From: Chitinophagaceae bacterium
GTDB lineage: Bacteria; Bacteroidota; Bacteroidia; Chitinophagales; Chitinophagaceae
Direction: 5' to 3'
DNA: 37,643 nucleotides
Assembly (NCBI GenBank): GCA_019247775.1
Contig: JAFBAN010000171.1
Location: forward strand, 1-37,643
Positions 25,257 through 32,066 of this stretch are shown piece by piece. The notes under the pieces are model-generated. The model was not told where the DNA came from. It made no database searches and saw only the letters and a list, made by a program, of their open reading frames with translations. Both the position numbers and the translations under genes were made by a program. The first letter of the stretch is position 1. Every line of letters starts with the position of its first letter.

Positions 25257-25264
25257 CTAAGATA
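25257..25264 (-). promoter_or_regulatory. Possible -7 box of the fucosidase gene
   Basis: Minus-strand TATCTTAG (7 of 8 matches to TAnnTTTG) ends 15 bases before ATG 25241, like the same octamer upstream of the DHDPS-family gene. Confidence 0.4.
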
Positions 25265-25326
25265 CATCGAATGTTGAATGGACAAGCCCTTATCGAACCG
25301 GTGTGTAATAGGTACGGTTTGAATTT

Positions 25327-25418
25327 AACCGCAAAGGCGCTGGGGCGCAATGATACGCAAGGGCAATGCCACCGCCGGTTTTCTTCGTGTTGCATCGCGT
25401 CCCGGCGTCTTCGCGGTT
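25327..25418. repeat. Inverted repeat island I (CGCAAAGG-like words), long hairpin
   Basis: Arms 25327-25352 and 25393-25418 are 26 bases each and match at 21 positions. All five differences are transitions, spaced 4-5 bases apart. The left arm reads AACCGCAAAGGCGCTGGGGC, and the loop side adds further ACGCAAGG / CTTCGTGT complementarity. The word resembles the GCAAAGACGC-type intergenic repeats found in several phyla. It lies between pdxJ and the fucosidase gene, both on the minus strand. Confidence 0.78.
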
Positions 25419-25466
25419 GCCCTGCCCTCAATATTCAAACTGTACCATTACTAACCGGTGAGGCCT

Positions 25467-26186
25467 TTAGGCCAACTGTCTTTTGTAGAGCTGGATCGTG
25501 TTCTCGTAACCGAGATAGATCGCATCGCAGACCAGTGCATGGCCAATGCTTACTTCGTCGAGGAAGGGAACCTGTTGTTTGAAGAACTGAAGATTATGCA
25601 GATCCAGATCGTGGCCCGCGTTTATGCCCAGTTTCAGTTCCCGTGCCCTGTTGGCGGCGATGGTATAGGGTTTCACGGCTTCTTCCTTACTGCCGGATTC
25701 GAACTGCCGGGCATATCCTTCGGTATACAGTTCGATACGGTCGGTTCCGGTTTCGGCAGCTCCATCTACCATCGCTACTACCGGGTCTACGAATATGGAA
25801 ACCCTGAGGCCGGCCTTTTTGAATACAGCGATAATGTTTATCAGATAGTCTTTATGCCTGATCGTATCCCAGCCATGATCGCTGGTAAGCTGACCCAGTG
25901 CGTCGGGAACAAGCGTAACCTGGTGCGGTTTTGTTTCCAGTACCAGGTCTACGAATTTCTGCTCGGTGGGATTGCCTTCGATATTGAATTCAGTGGTGAT
26001 GATCTTTCGGATCCGACGCACATCATCATACCGGATGTGCCGCTCATCGGGCCGCGGATGTACGGTAACGCCATCGGCGCCAAAACGCTGTGCATCTTCC
26101 GCCGCCTTTACCACATCAGGATTATTCCCGCCCCTGCTGTTCCGAAGTGTTGCAAATTTGTTGATGTTGACGCTTAGTTTAGTCAT
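25467..26186 (-). CDS. pdxJ: Pyridoxine 5'-phosphate synthase PdxJ
   Basis: A 239-residue (beta/alpha)8 enzyme that condenses 3-amino-2-oxopropyl phosphate with 1-deoxyxylulose 5-phosphate to give pyridoxine 5'-phosphate. Family segments are KLSVNINKFATLRNSRGG, DGVTVHPRPDERHIRYDDV, EFNIEGNPTEQKFVDLV, GIN-AGHDLDLHNL and VSIGHALVCDAIYLG. The catalytic Glu and His lie in FNIEG and GHDL. Length is normal. Other vitamin B6 genes (pdxA) are not in the window. A perfect promoter box ends only 4 bases before its ATG. Confidence 0.97.
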   Translation of the reverse strand: MTKLSVNINKFATLRNSRGGNNPDVVKAAEDAQRFGADGVTVHPRPDERHIRYDDVRRIRKIITTEFNIEGNPTEQKFVDLVLETKPHQVTLVPDALGQLTSDHGWDTIRHKDYLINIIAVFKKAGLRVSIFVDPVVAMVDGAAETGTDRIELYTEGYARQFESGSKEEAVKPYTIAANRARELKLGINAGHDLDLHNLQFFKQQVPFLDEVSIGHALVCDAIYLGYENTIQLYKRQLA

Positions 26187-26190
26187 AGGG

Positions 26191-26198
26191 CAAAAGTA
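26191..26198 (-). promoter_or_regulatory. -7 promoter box of pdxJ
   Basis: Minus-strand TACTTTTG is an exact TAnnTTTG match. Only 4 bases (CCCT) separate it from ATG 26186, implying a leaderless or near-leaderless transcript. Confidence 0.6.
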
Positions 26199-26206
26199 TC
26201 GAAAAC

Positions 26207-26274
26207 GAGTCTGGAGTTTGAAGTCTGGAGTCTGGAATTCTTTTCTACTCCAGACTCCTAACTCCAGACTTTTC
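26207..26274. repeat. Inverted heptamer-repeat island G (GGAGTCT)
   Basis: A compact hairpin: arms 26208-26231 and 26247-26270 are 24 bases each with 22 matches and a 15-base loop. The word is the same GGAGTCT as in island B and arrays D and E. It fills the gap between the DUF1761 gene stop and the pdxJ promoter, both on the minus strand. Confidence 0.85.
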
Positions 26275-26697
26275 TTAGCTCAGCAGTTTGATCACTATCG
26301 CCGCCAACACCGTCCCTATCACATGGTAGCCGCCGTCGATGGCATAGAGGCCGGCGGGTTTGCGGGTATAGAGATAGGAGATCGCATTGGAAGTGAAACT
26401 GAAGCAAACGCTCACCAGCAGACCTAATTTGGCTGCCTGTGCCGGGCCGCCCGAAGGTATCAGGTGCATCAGCAGCGCCAGGCCGGTGCTGGCGATGAAC
26501 ATCAGTACAAAGCTGCCGAGGAACATTATTGCCATTCCTTTTTTGGCATTGGGATCGTCCATTTTCAGTCCTACCATACGCGCCCATGGTTTTGCAAACA
26601 ATGCAGGGCTGTACCAGAGGGCGCCGAGGATCCAGTAAGCAACAGCGCCGGCCAATATGGCCAGCCAGTGAAGGCCGGAAATCATTTCGCTAAGCAT
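26275..26697 (-). CDS. DUF1761 domain-containing membrane protein
   Basis: A 140-residue protein with four predicted membrane helices: about residues 8-28 (LHWLAILAGAVAYWILGALW), 56-80 (GMAIMFLGSFVLMFIASTGL), 88-107 and 118-138. The segment YWILGALWYSPALFAKPWARM is a DUF1761 signature. No function is known. Its stop codon overlaps the edge of island G, so the hairpin would lie directly at the transcript 3' end. Confidence 0.88.
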   Translation of the reverse strand: MLSEMISGLHWLAILAGAVAYWILGALWYSPALFAKPWARMVGLKMDDPNAKKGMAIMFLGSFVLMFIASTGLALLMHLIPSGGPAQAAKLGLLVSVCFSFTSNAISYLYTRKPAGLYAIDGGYHVIGTVLAAIVIKLLS

Positions 26698-26780
26698 AAA
26701 CAGTTGGTTTTGGGGTGATCAATAAACAACAAGTTCATAAATAATAATCATTAAATCAATAACCCCGCCCGCACTGTGCT

Positions 26781-26788
26781 TAATTTTG
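26781..26788 (+). promoter_or_regulatory. -7 promoter box upstream of the UbiD-family gene
   Basis: TAATTTTG is an exact TAnnTTTG match 53 bases before ATG 26842; a longer leader than at most genes here. Confidence 0.45.
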
Positions 26789-26841
26789 CGGTTGAATCGG
26801 TAGCTTCGGAACTTACGCTCCAATCTAATTACTTCGCCAGC

Positions 26842-28677
26842 ATGGGATATCATTCTCTGGAACAATGCCTGCTCGATCTCGAAAAACAGGGCCAGTTACG
26901 CCGGGTAAAGGAGGAAGTGGATCCCTGTCTCGAAATGGCCGCGATCCATCTGCGCGTACATGAGGCCGGAGGCCCGGCACTCCTGTTCGAGCGGGTAAAA
27001 GGCAGCCGTTTCAGGGCGGCTTCCAATATTTTCGGCACCCTTGAACGCAGCCGGTTCATTTTCAGGGACACCCTGGAGCGTGTTCAGCAACTGATCGCCC
27101 TGAAGAATGATCCGATGCAGGCGCTGAAGCAGCCTTTTAGGCATTTCAGCGCCGCAGTATCGGCGCTCAAGGCATTGCCGCTCAGAGATCCGCGTAACAG
27201 GCCTGTGATGCACCAGCAGCTCCGGATTTCCGATCTGCCGCTGATCCGGCATTGGCCCCAGGACGGAGGCGCTTTTGTAACCCTGCCGCAGGTGTACACA
27301 GAGGATATCGATCATCCCGGTATCTCCAAAGCCAATCTCGGCATGTACCGGGTTCAGCTCAGCGGCAACAATTATACACTCAATCGCGAGATAGGCCTGC
27401 ATTACCAGCTGCACCGCGGCATAGGCATACATCAGACCAAGGCCAATGCAAAAGGCCAGCCTCTGAAAGTTTCCTGTTTTGTAGGCGGCCCGCCGGCCCA
27501 TACGGTGGCGGCAGTGATGCCCCTGCCCGAGGGCATCAGCGAAACAAGCTTTGCCGGCGTGCTCGGCAACCGTCGTTTCCGTTACCTGTATGATGATGGC
27601 TACTGTATCAGCGCCGACGCGGATTTCGTGATCACCGGTGAAGTACATCCCGGCGAGAATAAGCCGGAAGGGCCTTTCGGCGACCATCTCGGTTATTACA
27701 GCCTGCAGCACGATTTTCCGGTAATGCATGTACACCGGGTCTTTGCACGTAAGGATGCGATCTGGCCATTCACCGTGGTAGGCAGGCCGCCCCAGGAAGA
27801 CACCAGTTTCGGCCAGCTGATACACGAGATCAGCGGAGCAGCGATACCGCAGGAAATACCGGGCCTGAAAGAAGTGCATGCAGTAGATGCCGCCGGGGTG
27901 CATCCCCTGTTGCTGGCCATCGGCAGCGAAAGGTATACCCCGTATATGCCGGTAAAACAACCGGCTGAAATATTAACGATCGCCAATCATATTCTCGGTA
28001 CGGGGCAACTGAGCCTGGCGAAATTCCTGTTCATCACGGCGGCTGATGATCCGTCCTTATCAACAAAGGATCCTGGAAGGTTCATGCAATATGTACTTGA
28101 AAGGATCGATCTTACCCGCGATATCCATTTCCATACCAATACCACCATCGATACACTCGATTACTCAGGCACCGGTTTGAATGCCGGCAGCAAAGTAGTG
28201 TTTGCCGCTTATGGCGAGCGCAAGCGCGAACTGGCCACGGAAGTGCCCCGGTTCCTGAGCGGGATGCGGTTTTTTACGGATCCGCAAATAGTAATGCCGG
28301 GCGTATTGAGTCTGCAGGCAGACAAATTCATTTCATATGAGCAGGCCCGCGTTTCGATCTCCGCATGGAAGGAAGAGTTGACTGAGCACCGGAACGAATG
28401 GGCAGGCATCATGCTGATCGTTCTCAGCGATGACAGCGCATTCACTGCCGCCAGTCTCCGCAATTTTCTTTGGGTAACCTTTACCCGCTGCAATCCTTCC
28501 CACGATATTGATGGGATAGGGGCTTTTGTTGAAAATAAACATTGGGCCTGTACGGGGCCGATGATCATCGATGCCCGCATCAAGCCGCATCATGCCCCTG
28601 TATTGGAGAAAGATCCTGCGGTAGAAAAAAAGATCGACCGCCTGTTCGCCCGGGGCGGCAGCCTGGAAGGAATATGA
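26842..28677 (+). CDS. UbiD-family decarboxylase (possible menaquinone-pathway decarboxylase)
   Basis: A 611-residue member of the UbiD family, which decarboxylates unsaturated or aromatic acids with prenylated FMN. N-terminal MGYHSLEQCLLDLEKQGQL and EAGGPALLFERVKG are typical. The prFMN and active-site part includes NYTLNREIGLHYQLHRGIGI-like residues (split at NNYTLN/REIGLHY), SCFVGGPPAHTVAA and the Glu/Asp region KPEGPFGDHLGYYS. RCNPSHDID near the C-terminus is also conserved. Bacteroidota UbiD proteins of about 610 residues are often annotated as menaquinone (futalosine route) decarboxylases; that role is inference. ATG 26842 starts the conserved part; the frame upstream to GTG 26776 spans the promoter. 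Confidence 0.93.
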   Translation: MGYHSLEQCLLDLEKQGQLRRVKEEVDPCLEMAAIHLRVHEAGGPALLFERVKGSRFRAASNIFGTLERSRFIFRDTLERVQQLIALKNDPMQALKQPFRHFSAAVSALKALPLRDPRNRPVMHQQLRISDLPLIRHWPQDGGAFVTLPQVYTEDIDHPGISKANLGMYRVQLSGNNYTLNREIGLHYQLHRGIGIHQTKANAKGQPLKVSCFVGGPPAHTVAAVMPLPEGISETSFAGVLGNRRFRYLYDDGYCISADADFVITGEVHPGENKPEGPFGDHLGYYSLQHDFPVMHVHRVFARKDAIWPFTVVGRPPQEDTSFGQLIHEISGAAIPQEIPGLKEVHAVDAAGVHPLLLAIGSERYTPYMPVKQPAEILTIANHILGTGQLSLAKFLFITAADDPSLSTKDPGRFMQYVLERIDLTRDIHFHTNTTIDTLDYSGTGLNAGSKVVFAAYGERKRELATEVPRFLSGMRFFTDPQIVMPGVLSLQADKFISYEQARVSISAWKEELTEHRNEWAGIMLIVLSDDSAFTAASLRNFLWVTFTRCNPSHDIDGIGAFVENKHWACTGPMIIDARIKPHHAPVLEKDPAVEKKIDRLFARGGSLEGI

Positions 28678-28692
28678 GTTTGTATATTTAGG

Positions 28693-28718
28693 CTGCCCTT
28701 AACTAACTGTTGGGGCAG
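28693..28718 (+). terminator. Small hairpin after the UbiD-family gene
   Basis: CTGCCC (28693-28698) and GGGCAG (28713-28718) form a 6-bp stem with a 14-base loop, 16 bases after the UbiD gene's TGA. It is followed only by TTTCG, so a full intrinsic terminator is doubtful. Confidence 0.3.
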
Positions 28719-28744
28719 TTTCGCATCTAACAGATAAAGGCGCT

Positions 28745-29518
28745 ATGACAAGATTGCTCAAAGAACTCCGCAACAGGAATCGTGCACTGTATTATTTCGG
28801 CTGGCTTAATCTTGTCGGTGTGTTAGTATGCGTGGCGATGATGCAGCTGTCCGATATCCAGGTGCTGGGGATCAATGCATGGATCAAGCCGGCAAAATTC
28901 TTTTTCTCAACCTGGGTATTCGTCTGGAGCATGGGCTGGCTGCTGGCTTACCTGGGAGAACCCCGGAAGATCAATTGGTACAACTGGATGGTAATACTGG
29001 TATTCAGTTTCGAGAACCTGTATATCCTGTACCGCGCTTCCCGCGGCGAACTTTCGCATTTCAATACCACAGCTTCCGGTTCAATATTGTTCGGTTTAAT
29101 GGGCGCTGCGATAACGGTATTGACAGTCTGGACCGGCTATTTCGCCTACCTGTTTTTTCACCGGGAATTTCCACTGCTCAAGCGGCATTATCTCTGGGGG
29201 ATCCGTTTCGGCCTGCTGTTTTTCGTGATATTCGCCATCGGCGGCCATGTGATGGCGGGCCTGCAGCAGCACACGATCGGCGGACTCGATGGAGGTGCAG
29301 GACTTCCTTTTCTGAACTGGAGCACCCAGCACGGAGATCTTCGTGCGGCCCATTTTCTCGGCATGCATTCTCTTCAGCTGTTGCCGCTGATGGGCAGGTA
29401 TATCAGTCGCAGAAGTATTGTTACGGTACTGTTGTCGATCGTTTATTTCCTGCTGGTGACAGCCGTTTTTATCCAGGCGCTGAGCAGCAAGCCGCTGATC
29501 GAGTTTTATCTTGGGTAG
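28745..29518 (+). CDS. Unknown seven-helix membrane protein with conserved-looking histidines
   Basis: A 257-residue protein with about seven hydrophobic helices (first about 17-35, last about 225-245) and basic ends, so an inner-membrane protein. Its striking feature is a cluster of His residues between helices 5 and 6: GGHVMAGLQQHTIGGLDGG and WSTQHGDLRAAHFLGMHSLQ, which could bind a metal or haem. A family name was not recognised. TATATTTA (28683-28690), 54 bases upstream, weakly resembles a -7 box. It is followed by the nested repeat island H. Confidence 0.85.
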   Translation: MTRLLKELRNRNRALYYFGWLNLVGVLVCVAMMQLSDIQVLGINAWIKPAKFFFSTWVFVWSMGWLLAYLGEPRKINWYNWMVILVFSFENLYILYRASRGELSHFNTTASGSILFGLMGAAITVLTVWTGYFAYLFFHREFPLLKRHYLWGIRFGLLFFVIFAIGGHVMAGLQQHTIGGLDGGAGLPFLNWSTQHGDLRAAHFLGMHSLQLLPLMGRYISRRSIVTVLLSIVYFLLVTAVFIQALSSKPLIEFYLG

Positions 29519-29665
29519 GGGGGTGAATGGTCAATGGTGGAGGGATATTAATTAGTGGTCCGCTCAATTTCAGGTAGATAGTCCATGGTCCATAGTCCAT
29601 CGCGCAATCAACTATGGACCATGGACCATCGACTATGGACCATTGACCATCGATTTTCACCCAAC
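29519..29665. repeat. Nested inverted heptamer-repeat island H (ATRGTCC)
   Basis: Inner arms 29581-29595 and 29612-29626 pair perfectly over 15 bases around a 16-base loop. The right side continues with further ACYATGG words to 29650. An outer pair, GGGTGAATGGTCAATGG (29521-29537) and the reverse complement of 29640-29662, encloses it, giving a nested cruciform-like structure. It begins 2 bases after the membrane-protein stop codon. Confidence 0.82.
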
Positions 29666-29721
29666 GATTAGCGCGCATCACGACCGCGCAGAAAGCCTGT
29701 TTTATTTAATTTGAATAAGAT

Positions 29722-30462
29722 ATGAAACGTTCCAGGTCGTTCTTTCGGATTGCATTTTGCTGCATCTCCATACTGTTTATCAGTGCGACAAAAGACCAGC
29801 CTGCAAACCAACGAACGGTGCTGCTTGAATTGTTTACCAGCCAGGGTTGCAGCAGTTGCCCGCCTGCGGATGCACTGCTCGGTGAATATGCGGGCTCGGG
29901 TGATACGCATGTTATCCCGCTTTCTTTTCATGTGGATTACTGGAACAGGCTGGGCTGGAAGGATCCGTTCAGCGCTGCAGCATTCAGTGCAAGACAACAG
30001 CAATACAGCCGGCATATGCATCTGGACGGCGTGTATACCCCGCAGATCGTCGTGAATGGCAGAACCGAAACCGTAGGTAATAATCGCAATGCCGTACAGC
30101 GACTGGTTGCGCAGGAAAAAAATACAGCCGCCGACGCATCACTCACCATAGACGGGATCAACGTCAGCGACAAAGCCCTCGAATTCCATTATCATATATC
30201 GGGCGCCGCAGCCGACCAGTTGATACAGGTTGCACTCGCCCAGAAAAAACTGACCACGGATATACGCGCCGGCGAAAACTCAGGTGTAGTACTTACGAAC
30301 TATAATGTTGTTCGTGAATTCACTACAGTTCAGCCCAATCCACAGCAAATAGCTTCCGTTCCGCTGCCAAACGGATTTAAGCGGCAGGAGTATGTACTGG
30401 TTGTATTCCTTCAGAACGTCAAAAACCTGACGGTGACCGCTGTTACGGCCAAGACATTTTGA
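29722..30462 (+). CDS. DUF1223 thioredoxin-like exported protein
   Basis: A 246-residue protein with an N-terminal hydrophobic signal (residues 8-22). The DUF1223 signature VLLELFTSQGCSSCPPADALL contains a CxxC pair (Cys43, Cys46) at the place of a thioredoxin active site. LSFHVDYWNRLGWKDPFS and GVYTPQIVVNGRTETVG, with the thioredoxin cis-Pro, follow. The C-terminal ~100 residues form a separate beta domain (LTIDGINVSDKALEFHYHIS). A periplasmic redox role is plausible, but none is established for the family. The C-C-I in the signal region does not form a good lipobox. Confidence 0.92.
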   Translation: MKRSRSFFRIAFCCISILFISATKDQPANQRTVLLELFTSQGCSSCPPADALLGEYAGSGDTHVIPLSFHVDYWNRLGWKDPFSAAAFSARQQQYSRHMHLDGVYTPQIVVNGRTETVGNNRNAVQRLVAQEKNTAADASLTIDGINVSDKALEFHYHISGAAADQLIQVALAQKKLTTDIRAGENSGVVLTNYNVVREFTTVQPNPQQIASVPLPNGFKRQEYVLVVFLQNVKNLTVTAVTAKTF

Positions 30463-30628
30463 CCCGTTTCTGTTAAAATAGGCCCAGGCATATACTTAAA
30501 TAGCGCTGTTTTGCGTTAAAATCTGGGCAGATCGGGAAAAGGAACGTTAAAAGTTGCAATCAGGTATCATCACGGCACAGAACCTGTTCCTATTAAATTG
30601 AAAGTATTTCCTAAGTAAAACTTGTTTT

Positions 30629-30811
30629 ATGACAAATGTCAAAACACTTGGGAGTAAGATAGCTGAATTCAGTCTGTACACACTCCTGATCTTCGCGATC
30701 CTGATCCTCATTAATTGGGGTAACAGGCAGATGGCTGCCAGAGCAGGTACACCCACAGCAACCGCTGTTTATAAATCAACGCCTACTACTACGGACAGCA
30801 GGAATAGTTAG
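30629..30811 (+). CDS. Tiny single-helix membrane protein
   Basis: A 60-residue ORF: MTNVKTLGSKIAEFSLYTLL then IFAILILINWG, one clear membrane helix (about 15-31), followed by a Thr-rich polar tail. No family recognised. Support comes from its placement alone in an otherwise empty gap, the helix with a basic N-terminal side, and an end that just overlaps (3 bases) the convergent anti-sigma-like gene. The leader has no clear promoter box. Confidence 0.55.
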   Translation: MTNVKTLGSKIAEFSLYTLLIFAILILINWGNRQMAARAGTPTATAVYKSTPTTTDSRNS

Positions 30812-32064
30812 CGGTCACGCTCCGGCGAATTTGCTTTTAGCGGTCTGTTGAACAACCTTAGTCTGAAAAATAACTCCGACTGAATAGGTATTCTGTTGTT
30901 TCCCCCATTATAGAAATCGATGAAAAAAATGCCGGCCCTGAATCCCATCTGCCAATTCGCTTTTTCATAAACCGCCTGCGCATTAACCCTGAACTGGTGT
31001 TTTCTGAAATATACCCAGCTGCTATCCTGTAGCGGGCCATAAAAGCTTGTTTGAGTGATCGTGCCCGAAGGATCGGTAGGCGTATTTTTCTTTTCTGTGA
31101 TCCGGTCCGTGCGGAGATTGGCTTTACGCCACGAATAGTTCTCTATCCCTCCGCCCAGCCACCAGTTCTTTCCAACATGCTTTTCATACCGGAACCCTAT
31201 CGAATAACCGAATACTTTGCGCAACACCAGCTGGTCTGTGATCGTTGTCAGTTGATCAACCGGCTGGAATTTCGACGCATAAGGTTTATCGGGCAAAACC
31301 ATCGTAGCGAAAGGATGGAAATCGAGGCTGAACCTGTTCTCATCCGAACGGAAACTTACCCATACAGCGGGTAACGCCGATCTGTAAACTGCATTGTTGC
31401 CATCCGGTCCTGAAAAATACCGGTCCGCACCGTTCAGCGGTATTTGAAAATTCCATTGCAGTCCTGCTTCCACACTGCCATGCCTGCCGGACTGTGCTTC
31501 AATTGCCGCCATGTTTTTCGCCGTATCTGCCGGCGGCGATTTCTTCGCTGGTTCCGGCACTGTTGCTTTTGCTGGCGCAGGCACTATTGAAGTATTGACG
31601 GCATTCATGGTGCTATCTGCCTGTTCCTGTCCGTTTTTCTGAGGGGTCTGTTCACCTGAATTGAACCCTGAGAACTCATTGTTTGGCTTTTTTCTTTTGC
31701 GCCCTGATAAAGAGCGGGAATTTGATGGCGAACCAACAGTAACTGAAACACTGTCTTTCCCGTTCGTTTTAGGTGCAGCAACGCTGAATTGCCTGCTCGT
31801 TTTGGAAATTATATTCCGGTCTGCAGAATTCCGGCGTGTATTGTTCCTTAACAACAGCGCAATGCCGGCAACCAGCAGCAGCAGGCCGAGACCGATAATG
31901 CGTCTGCCGGTCTGGCCCCCCGGTCCTTTTCCAAAAGGGATGGGCGCTAAACCGTCATCGTCTTCCTCCAGGCGCCTGCGCATATCGGCCCAGGCAGGTT
32001 CCACGGGCGGCACATGGAGCGAGGGGTCAGACTGGTCGATATGGTTCAGGTCATTCAGGTCCAT
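30808..32064 (-). CDS. Membrane-anchored anti-sigma-like protein with C-terminal beta-rich domain
   Basis: A 418-residue protein encoded 2 bases after the ECF sigma gene. Residues 1-55 are acidic and probably cytoplasmic (MDLNDLNHIDQSDPSLHVPP, WADMRRRLEEDDDG), which would bind sigma. One membrane helix lies at about 56-72 (IIGLGLLLLVAGIALLL). A low-complexity Ser/Pro/Lys linker runs to about 195. The last ~220 residues alternate strands as in small outer-membrane barrels (GSVEAGLQWNFQIPL, FSLDFHPFATMVL, GYSIGFRYEKHVGKNWWLGG, WQMGFRAGIFFIDFYNGG, SELFFRLRLFNRP). No classical zinc anti-sigma motif is seen. Function is inferred from position and architecture. Confidence 0.82.
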   Translation of the reverse strand: MDLNDLNHIDQSDPSLHVPPVEPAWADMRRRLEEDDDGLAPIPFGKGPGGQTGRRIIGLGLLLLVAGIALLLRNNTRRNSADRNIISKTSRQFSVAAPKTNGKDSVSVTVGSPSNSRSLSGRKRKKPNNEFSGFNSGEQTPQKNGQEQADSTMNAVNTSIVPAPAKATVPEPAKKSPPADTAKNMAAIEAQSGRHGSVEAGLQWNFQIPLNGADRYFSGPDGNNAVYRSALPAVWVSFRSDENRFSLDFHPFATMVLPDKPYASKFQPVDQLTTITDQLVLRKVFGYSIGFRYEKHVGKNWWLGGGIENYSWRKANLRTDRITEKKNTPTDPSGTITQTSFYGPLQDSSWVYFRKHQFRVNAQAVYEKANWQMGFRAGIFFIDFYNGGNNRIPIQSELFFRLRLFNRPLKANSPERDR

Positions 32065-32066
32065 AA

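Noticed and set aside
25458..26177. Plus-strand open frame of 239 codons
   Set aside because: It is the antisense image of pdxJ.
26896..27960. Minus-strand open frame of 354 codons
   Set aside because: It lies within and opposite to the UbiD-family gene, which is clearly coding on the plus strand.
29469..29681. Minus-strand 70-codon frame with WSIVDG repeats
   Set aside because: The repeats are translation of island H heptamers (7 x 3 = 21 bases gives a 7-residue repeat), not a protein.
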